A stretch of DNA of 62,000 nt from Gnetum montanum (GCA_015680685.1 MNCI01013809.1:187816-249815); one strand, 5' to 3'. Counted from the first letter of the stretch, positions 35,815 through 46,800 are shown. The notes: generated by a model from the letters alone, not told the origin. Made by a program: numbers and translations.

Positions 35815-36092
35815 TATCGTCACACTAGGACACATGGCAGTTTAATGCCTTACCGGGCCGTGAGTGGCAGTTTAAGGCCATACCGGGCCGTTATTAGATG
35901 GGGAAATGGAAATTTAAGGTCATACCGGGCCACGAGTGGCAGTTTAAGGCCATACTGGGCCGTTATTGGATGGGGAATTGGCAGTTTAAGGCCATACCAG
36001 GCCACGAGTGGTAGTTTAAGGCCATATCGGGCCGTTATTGGATGGGGAAATGGTAGTTTAAGGCCGTACTGAGCCACGAGTGGTGGTTTAAA
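35815..36092 (-). repeat. C repeats between antisense gene and RT
   Basis: About ten units, alternately near 25 and 34 bp, of AGTTTAAGGCC-ATACCG-GGCC. GGCC arms flank a 6-base loop. One unit has GGTC opposite GGCC (G-T pairing). Confidence 0.9.
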
Positions 36093-36229
36093 CCAACGTA
36101 AATGTGTAAAATGGGGTCATGGAGAAACCAGGCGCAATAATCTGTATTTTTAACTAAGTTTTAGTTAATTTTTATCACTTTTGAGCAAATTTTGGCGAAA
36201 ATATGAGCAAAAAAGGCAAAAAGGCAAAA

Positions 36230-36551
36230 AACGGAGCAACGACGGCGTAAGCGGCGGCGGCGTTAGCGTTAGCGTCATCAGGGAGCTATATAAAGGAAAG
36301 GGGGGGTCCATTTGTTTTACTTTGAAAGTGACAGCATAAGCGACAGAGCGTAACCTTCTAAAGCGTAAGCATAAGCGTAAACCCGCCTTTCAGCGTAGAC
36401 GCCGACGAGAGACCCTAGCGTAGACGCCGAAGATTAAACCCCAGCGTAGACGCGAAGTGACACTAGCGTAGACGCCGAAGAGTAGACCTGCAAGCGCCAA
36501 CATAGACAGTTTCTTGACATAAACTTACATCGACAGCGTAGACAGACCGAG
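36230..36551 (+). promoter_or_regulatory. Promoter and 5' UTR of C antisense gene
   Basis: TATATAAA at 36287-36294 (context GGGAGC-TATATAAAGG) is followed by a leader. The leader contains GCGTAA-rich sequence and four units of about 26 bp carrying AGCGTAGACGCCGA (36395-36480). The ATG of exon 1 is at 36552, about 260 bp from the TATA box. Upstream lies a GCGTTAGCGTTAGCG stretch. The motif family is that of the C LTR and leader. Confidence 0.6.
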
Positions 36552-39500
36552 ATGGGCAAGGGGAAGGAAGTGGAGGGCCAGGGAAGGAAGGGTCCCGACC
36601 TGACCTTTGCAAAAGAGACGGAAGCCATGCTGCACGGCCTGCCCAGGCCAAAGATCCCGTCGTGGCCTGTGACGTCCCATAGGTAGGCTCTGATCACTAC
36701 CTCTATTGTTGTTTCTGTGCTATATTTTGTTTGTAGCGTAAATAGTCTTGGCATATACACCATGCGTATGGTTTGCGGCATATGGGTTCTCGGCATATAC
36801 GCCAAGCGTAACTGCGAAGCGTAGATGGCATTTATCAGTTTTACTAGCGTAAGCATTTTTTCTACATTATTAGCATATGCTACGGTGTCACGAGTTCTCG
36901 TCAGCGTAAGTTCTATTTCCTGTGACGACGTATACGCTGAGGGTTTGTTCAGCGTATACGCTGCACGCATACAGTTATCTTTCCTGCGTAGACTTGGTTT
37001 TTATTTTTCTGGCATAAACGTGTTTTGTGTGGCGCCAGCGTAGACTATTTATGCTGAGAGTGAACTCGGGCATATACGCTAAGGGTTTCTCAGCGTATAC
37101 GCTGTACGTGAAGGGTTCGGGCGACAGCGTAAAATAGTTCGTTGTCAGCATATACACCGCCCAACTCAGCGTATACGCTCTATGTACAGCATAGACGTTA
37201 AGTTTGACTTGTGTTTTTATGCTAACAGTTTGGCCAGTGTATACGCTGTGTACAGTGTATACGCTAAGTGTAAAAAATTTAGTTGGCGTATACGCTGCGT
37301 ACAACGTATACGCTGAGCGTAAATAGTTAGTTAATTTTTGATTTTTTCCAATTTATGATACAAACTTTCACTTTGTCGTGGTGCCGTGATTGGTTGCAGG
37401 GACAGTAAGCATTTCCTTATTGTTGTTAAACTCGTCGGGGTATTAACATGGGTTGGCCCCTTTGAGGAGGAGGGGCTTCCCTTGGATCTACCTATGGATG
37501 AAAACGGGGTTTGGTTTCGGGAGGGTGCATGTGGCTTTTTGGCCTTTCTGCTGGATAATTTTGAGGTAGCCATTTGGTCAAGCTTTAACGAAGTGGTTAC
37601 GCGGAGCGTGGTTGATGCGATGCTGCCGGGGGCTACCGAGGGTGTCATGGTTTTCATCGAAGACGTCGACGAGGGGCTATTTGTTAGTGAGGATGGTACC
37701 ACTCGTGGGCCCAAGTCAACACGGCCAATAACGCGCATGTGGGCATTATTGCCTCGAGGGTTGGACTACCTCAATAATACATTATTCATAGCTGCCCGTG
37801 CACATACCTTATTCCAGAATCCTCCTGGCATGGTATACCGAGTGACCAGGTGAGACTATTTAACTTTATTATTTTCCCTATTGCTTTTCTTTAGTGATTG
37901 TTTCTCATTTTAACGCATATTGGTTTATAGGCCGAAGACCAACCCGGACAGGACTCTCATTGAGGATGAAGGGCTGGCTCTTGCTCGTACTGCCCTGGAG
38001 GCCTTCATGATGGGCCCCACTCTTCGTGGGACCGTACTGGCTCAGACAAAGGGTTCGATGGCCCATTTTCATCATCAGTTTTCCAGGGCCTTTGCGATGT
38101 GCAAAGCCCGTGGATGGCTTCATGAATACTGGACAAATCAGGGACTAGTCTTCCCTCATAGTTTCGGCAGCACATCTAGATCTGCCACTAACGGAGAATG
38201 ATAACCTTTCCTACATATGTTAGTGGATTTGTCTATTTGAAGTTACGCCGATCTGATCCTTTTAACTTGATTTTACAGTCGATGCACCTCCTGGTGGAGA
38301 TCCCGTGACAATAGGCCGAACTGAGACTACTTTGTCAATGAAGTTCAGGGAGGTGGCAAAGGCGCAGAAGTGGCTACATAAGCAAGCTCCACCGTCCCTC
38401 ACTCATTGCCTGAATGATGCCAGCCTCATGGAGCTTTTTATGATGCATAGCCCTAACGTATCAATCGGGGAGATTATCGGGATTGTGGACTCTTTTAATG
38501 AGTGTGTCTCACAGTACAGCACCCGGATTAAGGGTGTCAAGGTAGTGTTTCATCTATCACCTGTGTTCTTTTCAAACTTGTTTGGCATACCGGCATATGG
38601 CCTACCCATAGTGTTGGACAGATCTCATAAAGAGCTCCAGACAATCTGTGAGCTGGAATCTTGGCTAGGCGTGGCCAAAAGCACCAAGGGATTCCCGATG
38701 CAGGGGAAAGCGAAAGTTGTAGAGGTGAACGAATTATACCCCCTGTTTCGGGCATGTATTCTCCAAAACCCTTTCCCAGGTGCGGAGTTTTGGGGTTGAG
38801 GCAGTACGCGTCATGCGAACTGTCTTGGAATCCGGCATGCTGTATAACTAGGCTCAATTTTTGTTGGCGGGCCTGCACAAGGAGATAGCGCAGTTGCGCT
38901 TGAATATCGAAGCACAATCTCACTTCACCTTTGCCTTCTTTTCCGGTTATCTCCGCCATTTTGCTGAGTTCCTTGTGGTTCGCATAGACAACAAGTTTGT
39001 TCTGCGGGATCGGGATCAACTATCTCGCCCGTGGGTCAATCACTTGTTTGCTACAGCCAAATCCCAAGATGCCCCAGAAGGTATCGATGAGTCCGTTTCT
39101 GTTACCACGGGGGGATCATCTGGTGGTTCAATCCACACATGGGATAGTCTGGGATTGGAGCCAGATTATGTACCTTTAACCGCTAGGCAGACAGAATGGG
39201 TTATCAAGGAAACCATCGGCCAAGCCAATTCGAAGTTAAAAAGGCTCGACCATCCGACGGAGGAGGTTGCCGATGTCAGCTAGCCACGTGTGAAGCGCAT
39301 ACGCTTCAAGATGCCTGGTAAGCGAGGCTCCCCTTCTTATCATTTTATCATTTTCGTTCATTTATAACCCTTACTTTGATTGCTTACGTGTTGTTGCTAT
39401 TTTTGATTTGAGGAAGTGAGGAAGCAGGCTTTGGAGACCATCACAGAAGAGGAGGAGACGAATACGGAGAAAAACAACGGGAAGGACAGTCCAGAGAAAA

Positions 39501-40987
39501 GCCAAGGTGGAGGAATGGAGCAGTTAACGGAGAAGACTACTAAAATTGAACCGTTAGACGACCAAGATGCTATCAACCAGGTGTTCAATAGCTTCCTTAA
39601 GGGTGATTTGGATTTTGGCAATCCCCCAGAGGGTGATAAGGATCATGCTATGTTTTTGCTTTTAGTTCGTTTTTATTTGCTGAATTAGTTATTGCTCTGA
39701 CGGTCTTTTATTTTTGTGTTTTTATGCTTTTCAGATGAGGGTAGCGAGACCAGGACGGTATAGTTGGATGTACCCAGGAAGATGGTTCCCCTTGAGAGGA
39801 CCGCTGAGGTTAGTTCTTCCCGTACCCGTGAGCCACTTACCTAGTCAGAAATGCCAAGTAAGATGGATTTTGTCGCTGGAATCACTGAGGAAGTCGTTGA
39901 ATGGATTCAGGAGGCTCACCCTAACATAGGTATAAATCATTTAAAGATTTGGAGCTTCACATCTTGTTTGTACAGTTTTAACATTTTTATTTTTTGGGTA
40001 GGTGCTAAGCTGAGATGGGATCCCTCAGAAAGCATTAGCATGGAAAGCCTAACCACACTCTCCCTAGAAGTGGAGTAGGTGCCAAGGCCTGTTTATGAGG
40101 GAGTTTCAGAAAGCCTTGCACCCAATGCTAAGTCATTATGGACTTGTAGGCGTTCCATCGAACAGTTGTGGCTGCAAGTACAGGTCAAAGAAAAGGCCAT
40201 GTCTGAGTTGTTAGCGGAACGTGACGATCTGAAGGCTTGGTACGAGTTTGCTGTGGCTAGACTAAGCGGGGATCGCTCTTGGCGAACGTCGAAGGTTACA
40301 TACACAAGGTATTGGAACCTTTTGAATCGTCATGCATCGCTGACTCGGAGAATGGCATAGCGTAAAGCGTAAATTGATCTCCTAAACCGCAAGTGTCAAG
40401 ATTGGAAGGCTTTTTCTTCCAAGGTTCGTAAATGGGGTCAAGATGAGAAAAACCACAAACATCACTACAAGAAGTCGTTGAAAGAGGTGTCTATTGAGAA
40501 GCGCCAGCTAGAGATGTTTGTGGAGGGTTTGGGTTTGTGTTCTGCCTTCGATACATTTGCTCAAAACAAAACTGTGGAAATGGAATCGCCTGCAAGGGTG
40601 ATCACTACTGCTTCTGGCGAGGTGTTAGTGGGTGAGTTCCCTCTAAAATTTCCTACCTGGTCGATGATCGACAAAGGCAAGGTTTTGGCAGATGTTGACT
40701 TAGCCTTGGATGGGACAGATTTGGCTAGCATTTCAGAGGAGGAAATCCTTCGTCGGCTCGAATTCAGCTTAGGGGGATCCCTTATGGTAAGAGTTTTGTT
40801 CTTATGGAGTTAATTCATTGGATAATGTTTAAACTGTTAACATTCACTTATGCTTATGTTGGTTGTTCGTTTTTGGTGTTTTCAGAATGCAGGTGGTGAT
40901 GATACCCAAGAGGCTGGCCCCAGTGGAGCAGAGGCCCCTGACGTTGGTGGCTCTAAAGGAGATGATCCTCCTGTCTTGGACGCTTAG
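36552..40987 (+). pseudogene. Antisense eight-exon gene inside C (HAD/FCP1-like, coiled coil, acidic tail)
   Basis: Antisense to gag-pol, between protease and RT. Exons with GT-AG borders: 1, 36552-36682; 2, 37400-37849; 3, 37931 to about 38190 (donor unclear); 4, 38279-39317; 5, 39413-39632; 6, 39735-39929; 7, 40002-40786; 8, 40886-40987 (TAG). Phases agree at 1/2, 2/3, 5/6 and 6/7. Exon 1 gives a Lys/Arg-rich N-terminus. Exon 2 matches the FCP1/NIF HAD fold: FREGACGFLAFLLDNF, VAIWSS, a K-x-MW helix, NTLF and NPPG. Motif I is VVKLVGVL (usual Asp lost) and the late DD pair is AA. Exons 3-4 encode an unrecognised helical region, 5 is acidic, 7 coiled-coil, 8 acidic. Breaks: one frameshift near 38740-38790 and a TAG at 39281-39283 (exon 4), two TAG in exon 6, three in exon 7. 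The HAD exon is fully open. Confidence 0.75.
36683..37399 (+). other. Intron 1 of C antisense gene, rich in LTR-type palindromes
   Basis: Bounded by ATAG/GTAGGC and TTGCAG/G. It holds about ten copies of AGCGTATACGCT or near variants (around 36930-37320), the same palindrome as in the C LTRs. Long shadow frames over it are artefacts. Confidence 0.75.
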
Positions 40988-41094
40988 TGTTTTTAATGTT
41001 TTTTTTACTAATTCAAATTGATACAGGAATTGTAATTTGGAAATGTTGAGAAAAACAGGGCCAATTGGTTCTTAGAATTGTATAACGTTGTATG

Positions 41095-41100
41095 AATAAA
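41095..41100 (+). terminator. Poly(A) signal of C antisense gene
   Basis: AATAAA 108 bp downstream of the exon 8 stop, followed by a T-rich stretch. It lies before the repeat array that separates this gene from protease on the other strand. Confidence 0.6.
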
Positions 41101-41232
41101 TATTTTTTGTTGATTTTCAATTTGGTTGCACACACGACAAGATGTTAAGATGTTTTCGGATTTTCTTTTCTATTTAAATGTAATGCACTAAAATAATGAT
41201 AAATGGTACATAAAAAGGAAAACAGGGTACGC

Positions 41233-41555
41233 GCTAGTTTAAGGCCATTTCGGGCCTAATTTGCACTAGTTTAAAGCCATTTCGGGCCCCTATGCGTAGT
41301 TTAAGGCCATTTCGGGCCCCATTGTAAACGAGTAACATTTTAGAGAAAGTGGGTAAATGTCTCGGTAGACTGGTCATCTCTGACTGTGGCTAGTTTTGTG
41401 TCATTGCGGACATGATAGTTTAACGTCATTTCGGACAGAGGATAGTTTAACGTCATTTCGGACGTAATGTAGTTTAACGTCGTTTCGGACGAAATGTAGT
41501 TTAACGTCATTTCGGACGAAGTGTAGTTTAACGTCATTTCGGACGAAGTGTAGTT
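41233..41555 (-). repeat. C repeats between protease and antisense gene (two subfamilies)
   Basis: First come three units with GGCC-ATTTCG-GGCC (41233-41320), then about six units with CGTC-ATTTCG-GACG (41389-41555). Both keep the AGTTTA lead and the ATTTCG loop while the stem differs on both sides. The array begins next to the end of the protease frame. Confidence 0.92.
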
Positions 41556-42386
41556 TTATTTTAATTGTTTTTTGATTTTGTTTATTTTTATGTCAGGAGG
41601 CGTATTAGCCAGCACGATTTTGTATTCTGCGTCTCCTTCGCTGATCACGTTGAATGGCAATTCAGTCCAGGAGACGTCTAATAGAATGTTTTCGATATCG
41701 GTATTTTCAGGTGCTTCGGTGTCCGTTGTTGTTTCCGTGTTGGTTTCTTCATGAGGCGAGGTGTGTAGAGTGTTAGATGTAGGTGTTTTAGTTTTAGGAC
41801 GCTCTTGTCCCGTGTTCGAAGGTTTACCACCCACCAGTTGTGGTTTGTTTGTGTCATTTTGACTAGGCTTGGCGAGTTCAACCCCGGAGCCTTGGTCCCT
41901 GTCTATGTGCGATGAAATAATGGGAGTGACCACTTCCCCATGTATGATGATTTCACTGCCCTCATAGGGTAGGTGAATCTCCTGATGTATAGGGGAGGAA
42001 ACAGCTCTTAATTGAGCCAACCAGGGTCTTCCTAATATTAGGTTGAATCCTGGCATTTCATCGACAAATAGGAAGTCAACGGATGTGGGGAACTGGTCTC
42101 CCACTATGAAATCTAAGGTTATCATGCCTTTGACCAGTACACATGACCCACTGAATGACTTTAAACATGTTGTTGTGGTTGGTTTAATTAAGTCAGTAAG
42201 CCCCAGTTGTTCAATGATGGGATATGGTACGACGTTTGTGGCTGCCCCATCATCTACGTGGACTCTATGTATTTTGAATTGGTTTATATGTATGGTTATG
42301 AACATGGGGACTGTTGTTATTTTCCCTGTGTTCCTATCCACTTTGATGTTGTCATCCTGGAAGCTCAAGGGTGATAATGAGTACAT
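41556..42386 (-). CDS. pro: C aspartic protease domain (end of gag-pro)
   Basis: Open frame of 276 codons. The retropepsin core is IHINQFKIHRVHVDDGAATN near residues 30-50, then a typical second half with FNLILGRPWL near 115. The usual D[S/T]G active-site triad reads DDG here and in D, so this may be a lineage feature rather than a mutation. After residue 150 the sequence is hydrophilic and Thr-rich, then ends in the conserved IKKQL. The frame is shifted relative to gag by an 8-bp direct duplication (CATGACAG, 42384-42391 and 42392-42399). Gag and protease were probably one frame before it. Confidence 0.88.
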   Translation of the reverse strand: MYSLSPLSFQDDNIKVDRNTGKITTVPMFITIHINQFKIHRVHVDDGAATNVVPYPIIEQLGLTDLIKPTTTTCLKSFSGSCVLVKGMITLDFIVGDQFPTSVDFLFVDEMPGFNLILGRPWLAQLRAVSSPIHQEIHLPYEGSEIIIHGEVVTPIISSHIDRDQGSGVELAKPSQNDTNKPQLVGGKPSNTGQERPKTKTPTSNTLHTSPHEETNTETTTDTEAPENTDIENILLDVSWTELPFNVISEGDAEYKIVLANTPPDIKINKIKKQLK

Positions 42387-42399
42387 GACAGCATGACAG

Positions 42400-45300
42400 C
42401 ATGAATGGCAGGTTCGCTCGGGGGCAAATCCTCACTGACTGGGATGGACGTTAGCATGCGTACGAGAGCTTCCCGATGAGTTTGGGATGTTAAAACCAAG
42501 TCATACAAGCTTAAAGAAGTGTTCTTTTGCTTCAGTGCTTAGGTGACTTGCGTCAAGGCTGTTGTGAAATCTCTGCTATTAGGAATGTTCTTGTCAGCAA
42601 TGACTGGGTCCATTGGGCCCAACAGCTTTATTTCGTGTTTTAGTGGCCTATCATTCTTGCTCTATGCCATAGTTTTAGATGGTTCATATTGTTTCGACGG
42701 TTCACCATGATTTCCTCAGTTTGATTGATTGTTAGTTGGCGACATGGGTATGGAATTAAGTGGAATGGGCTTGGGTGGCCCCAGAGCCAATCGTTGGCGC
42801 TCTTTCTCCAAGAGTTCATGCGTAAGCCTATTAGCTAAGTGTTCTCGCATGTGGCATGGAGGTGGAGGTGGTCTCGAAGCCTGAGGTTGCCCTGGGACCC
42901 TTATCACGTACGGAGCCAGGTGAGGTTGCGGTTGGACGGTCGGATGTGATTGGGCAGAAGGTCGGCCGGGTACCCTAATGACGTAGGGGGTTGGTTTGCC
43001 TTGCGTCCGTGAGGTGGAGGTTTGAGGATCGCCAGGACTTCAGGGTGTCCTAACAATGTACGGGGTTGGTTTTGGTGGAGGTTGAACCTCCGTTGTTGCA
43101 ACGACGGGTGGTACCCGGACTATGAAGGGGGTAGGCCAAGCATGAAGGGTTGATGTACTTGAAGGAACGATGGGTGGGACATGCACTACGTATGGTTTTT
43201 GATGCGTCATGGTGTTGGACATGGGTATGGCAGAGGGGACGCGGACAATGTATGGCTGCTGCGGGACACGCGGTAGTTGAGGTGCGAGTGTGGGTACTGC
43301 GGGAGGAATCTGAACTACGAATGGCCTGTTAAGTGTTTCTTGTTTATACTCGGGGTATATGGTGTTGATGCGGGGTGTTTCAGAATCATCATCAAAGTAG
43401 ATCGTATTAATAACGTACGACGCCTCCTTAGTGTTCAGGGGATCTTTATACATCCCCATTGCTTGATTCTGTGATTGGACCGGGTTGGCCTCGTCAAAAC
43501 TGATTTGGCCGTCATCGATCATTCGCTGAATATCCTGCTTCAGAGTGAAACAGTAATCTGTACCGTGCCCTGGTCGTTGATGGTAATCGCAAAAGCGATC
43601 CATTCTGAATCCTCTGGGTACGGGAGGCTCATCCGGTGTTGCTAGGCTTGGGTTCTATACGAGTTGACAGAACCGGTCATGTCTTTGGATGGCTGTAGGG
43701 GATAACTGTTTATGCGTCATCAGCCCAGCCTTCAAGAGTTGATCGAAGAGCTGGGATGGTTTCATCGGCAGAGGCGTGTATTGAGAGGGTTCTTTCCTCT
43801 CGAAGTTGCGCGTACGGTTTGTTGGGTTCTGTGATGATGATGAATCTAGGGCTATTGTGGGAGGGGGTTTATAGTTAGTAGGGGTTGCAGGTGGTTTTTG
43901 TTGGTGTGTGATGTTCGTTTGTTGGGCTTCTACTATCGCTGCTATAGTTGTCTTGGAATTCTTTTTATCCTTTTTAGTATGTTGATTTTTGAAGGCCAAG
44001 TATGCCGGGTCATGGATGTTTTGAGCCGCTTCCTCTATGTTTTTTATTTGTACAAATGCTTTATTGAGGTCACGCGTGTTAAGGTAATACAGCTTAGATT
44101 TAAAGAAGTCATTAACAACCCCTTTTAGAATTGTAAGAAGGTAGGTTGGGGAGATTGACTCATGTAATTCATTAAGGGCAATGCTCCACCTCTGAATGAA
44201 TTTCTGCGCAGGTTCAAGCGGTGCTTGCTTGACCTGTATGAGACTGTCCAGTGTGGCCTCGAGTTTCAAGTTGTACTTGAACCTGGTCATGAACTGGCAT
44301 AATAAATCTTCTAAGGAGAAGATGGAATTCCTCGGCAGGCCCTGGTACCAGTCGAGTGCTCTCCCTGCAAGAGACATGGGGAACACTCGGAGAATGGAAT
44401 GAGGCCATGCCTGGAGTAGCGCACATTCCAATCTAAATGTTATGAGGTGGGCATTGGGGTCTGTCTCCCCATTATACTTGGTTAGCGTGGGTAAGGAGAC
44501 GCCTTTGGGTAAGGTTAAGGGTGGGATGGAGGAGCTGATGGGGTCATCGTGGTAGAAATCCACTACCTTCAACTCCTCGTCGGTGGCTGTTTTGAGGCGT
44601 TTCACCTCATCAGTTAATTCCTGCATAAATTTTTTAGCGTCTGCCCAATCTTGGGCACTCGGTGAAGCTATTGGCTGGGGGGGTGGGGCTGCATACAAGT
44701 TAGACTGTTGGGTTGTGGGTTGAAAGGCCAAAAGCTGGGCGATCGACAGTTGTGTTTGTGGGAAATTTACATTCAGTGGCATGAAGGACAACACGTGATA
44801 AGAAAAAGGCTATTGTTGTTGCGGTTGGGGTTGTACCTGGGGAATATTAGCTGGTGGAATTGTGTGGGGTGACATGTGAGGGTGAGAAAGCTGGCATGAA
44901 GGCGCACCCATCACTGGCCATTGCCCTACCACGTTGTGCGAAGGGGCTTCCGGTTGGGCTACGGTTGTCGAGGGGCCTGTGTGCTTGAACATGAGGGATG
45001 TAATGAGTGGATGTGGATGCCGGTATCACGTGTGGCATCCCTATCACTCAGGGTGGAAATGTCGTTCCCATGCTATCGTGAGGGGGCGGTACTTGTGAGG
45101 ATGGGCCTCATGCTCGGATTGAGCAGCAAAGTCATCCTCCTCTCCTAGCTGGGGTTCTAGCGCATGCTGATCTAATGTGTGGCTCCTTTGCAGGAGGAGC
45201 TGTGTGATGAGCTCCAAGTATTGCTCTGGAAATGGGATTACATCGTATGGGGAAGGGGTGAACTCATGTCCTTGCCTGTAAAAGAGTTCAAATTGCCTCT

Positions 45301-45538
45301 TTACTTCCATTTTGGCTCAGTCAACAGCCAGGCCAGCTTGTATCTTGATACATATAAAATTATACTGGTCCTGGGTGATAATGTTGGAGGCTGGATCTCT
45401 TTGTTGCAACCTCAGGGACTGGCAGGGCCCCATTGTGGGTTGTACCTCCGGGTGTTGTGTGACGGGCTGTTGGGCAGCCATGATGTCTAGGATGTTAGTG
45501 ACTTGAGCAGTGGCAACAGTGGTGTTTGCGGGGTTCAT
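42400..45538 (-). pseudogene. gag: C gag (lightly broken)
   Basis: One frame from the ATG at 45536-45538 down to the protease, interrupted by a few stops (for example near 45312, 45044, 44805 and 43652), plus a local frame change near 43040-43100. The N-terminal part contains QYNFICIKIQAGLAVD, conserved in E. The capsid domain (Retrotrans_gag) is open in 44794-43655, with DFYHDDPISS, NAHLITFRLE, SLAGRALDWYQG and YNLKLEATLDSL. The zinc knuckle near 43590 is C-x2-H-x4-H-x4-C (CDYHQRPGHGTDYC), a form known in plant gypsy gags. Downstream is a Pro-rich region with repeated PYIVRVP motifs (about 43330-42900). Confidence 0.9.
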
Positions 45539-45540
45539 GA

Positions 45541-46190
45541 TGATTGGTTTAGTGACTTGAGTGCAGCGTGAATTTAATTGATAAAGTGGGGCGTATACGC
45601 TTCAACGCTCAGCGTATAGCATCAGCATAGACAACGTACAGGATGCAAGGCTCAGCGTAAACTGGGCCCAGCGTAAACACAGAACTCAGTGTAAACTGGG
45701 CTCAGCGTAAACAAGGCTCAGTGTAAACAAGGCTCAGCGTAAACAAGACTCCGTGTAAATCAGGCTCAGCATAAACTCGAGGCTCAGCGTGAACAAGGGA
45801 CAGCGTAAATAATGCATAGCGTAAACTGGGCTCAGCGTAAACAAGGCTCAGTGTAAATCAAGCTCAGCGTAAACTCGAGGCTCAGCATGAACAAGGGACA
45901 ATAGATAGCATAAACAATGGATAGCGTAAAAATAATGGAGCATAGAAACAATGCGGCGTGACAAGAATGTAGCGTAAGAACAAGGCAGTGTACGGTTTCC
46001 TGAGTAAGTTGTTTAAGAGGGATAGCGTAAACACTGAATAGCGTAGACGCTGGACAGTTTTTCAGACTGGGTTTTCAGACCAGGCTACGTGGACGCTGAG
46101 AGGATTTTAGCGGGAAGCGGCACGCGGTTGGTGGCGTAGACGCTCGGCAGCGTAAACGCTGGGAAGTTTACGGGTAAGGGTTTTAGGAGG
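45541..46190 (-). repeat. C 5' leader with GTTTACGCTGAG repeats
   Basis: Untranslated leader between the PBS and gag. From 45640 to about 45960 there are more than fifteen copies of CAGCGTAAAC (plus strand), often in CTCAGCGTAAAC(A/T)AGG units, and one GGCGTATACGCT near the gag end. No gene was seen. Confidence 0.8.
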
Positions 46191-46207
46191 CCCTCCTTCT
46201 AGCACAA
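46191..46207 (-). other. Primer-binding site of C, tRNA-Leu type
   Basis: On the element strand, five bases after the LTR end, the sequence reads TTGTGCTAGAAGGAGGG. It resembles the complement of the plant tRNA-Leu 3' end (TGGTGTCAGAAGTGGG), with differences mostly of the transition type. E has the same block at the same spacing. Confidence 0.5.
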
Positions 46208-46800
46208 ATTTCTGTACCGCCTGAAATCGTCGATCTCCAGTTGGAAGGAAACAGAGGCCGTGGGATTGCAGGATGAGTACAGAAGACCCTACCTTCGCCT
46301 GAGGGTGAGCTGGAATGCAACCAAGGCAGAGTACCTTGGGTGGTCCACACGCGGATCAGACAAGGATTTTCTCGCACGTACGCATAGCGCTGTATGCTAG
46401 GTTATGCGTAAATGACGTAGCAAGCATGAACAAAATGTAAATGGCGTAAAACAGGCACGAACAGAGCGTGAACGTAAACGGGTGTAAACAGAATGCGTGC
46501 GCCAATTTGACGTAAAACTGTAAAGAATCTTATGCAGCAAATGTAAACAATGGTATTATAGAGTCAAAGTACAGTGCACCGGTCTAACGCAATCGTGAGG
46601 GAACACAAGGCGGACGAAAAGCCCTGGTGTATGCAGGGATGACTCAGCTGGTTCACAAGGCAGGCGGAGCGTAGAGACTGTGTGTACGGCGTACAGGGCT
46701 CTCCAGTGTAAGAGGGTTTCAGCTCTTGTGCGCAGCGTAAATGTTTTCTGGTATGCTCTGGGATTTTGCCAACCGAGTTTGATGAAGTGGAAAATGGGGG

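Noticed and set aside
38279-39317. Naming the exon 3-4 region as a plant mobile or gypsy-type transposase domain
   Set aside because: There is only a loose resemblance in helix pattern and an LFGIP-like motif. Not enough to assign without a profile search.
36552-40987. Antisense gene as a DNA transposon inserted in C
   Set aside because: The same gene is at the same internal position in C, D and E, with no terminal inverted repeats or target duplications around it, so it is part of the element design.
36552-40987. Antisense frames as mere mirror-strand shadows of gag-pol
   Set aside because: There is no gag-pol coding on the opposite strand in this spacer. The exons have consistent splice borders and homologues in two other elements.
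41095-41100. AATAAA as an LTR poly(A) signal
   Set aside because: It lies in the internal spacer on the plus strand, 108 bp after the antisense stop, far from any LTR.
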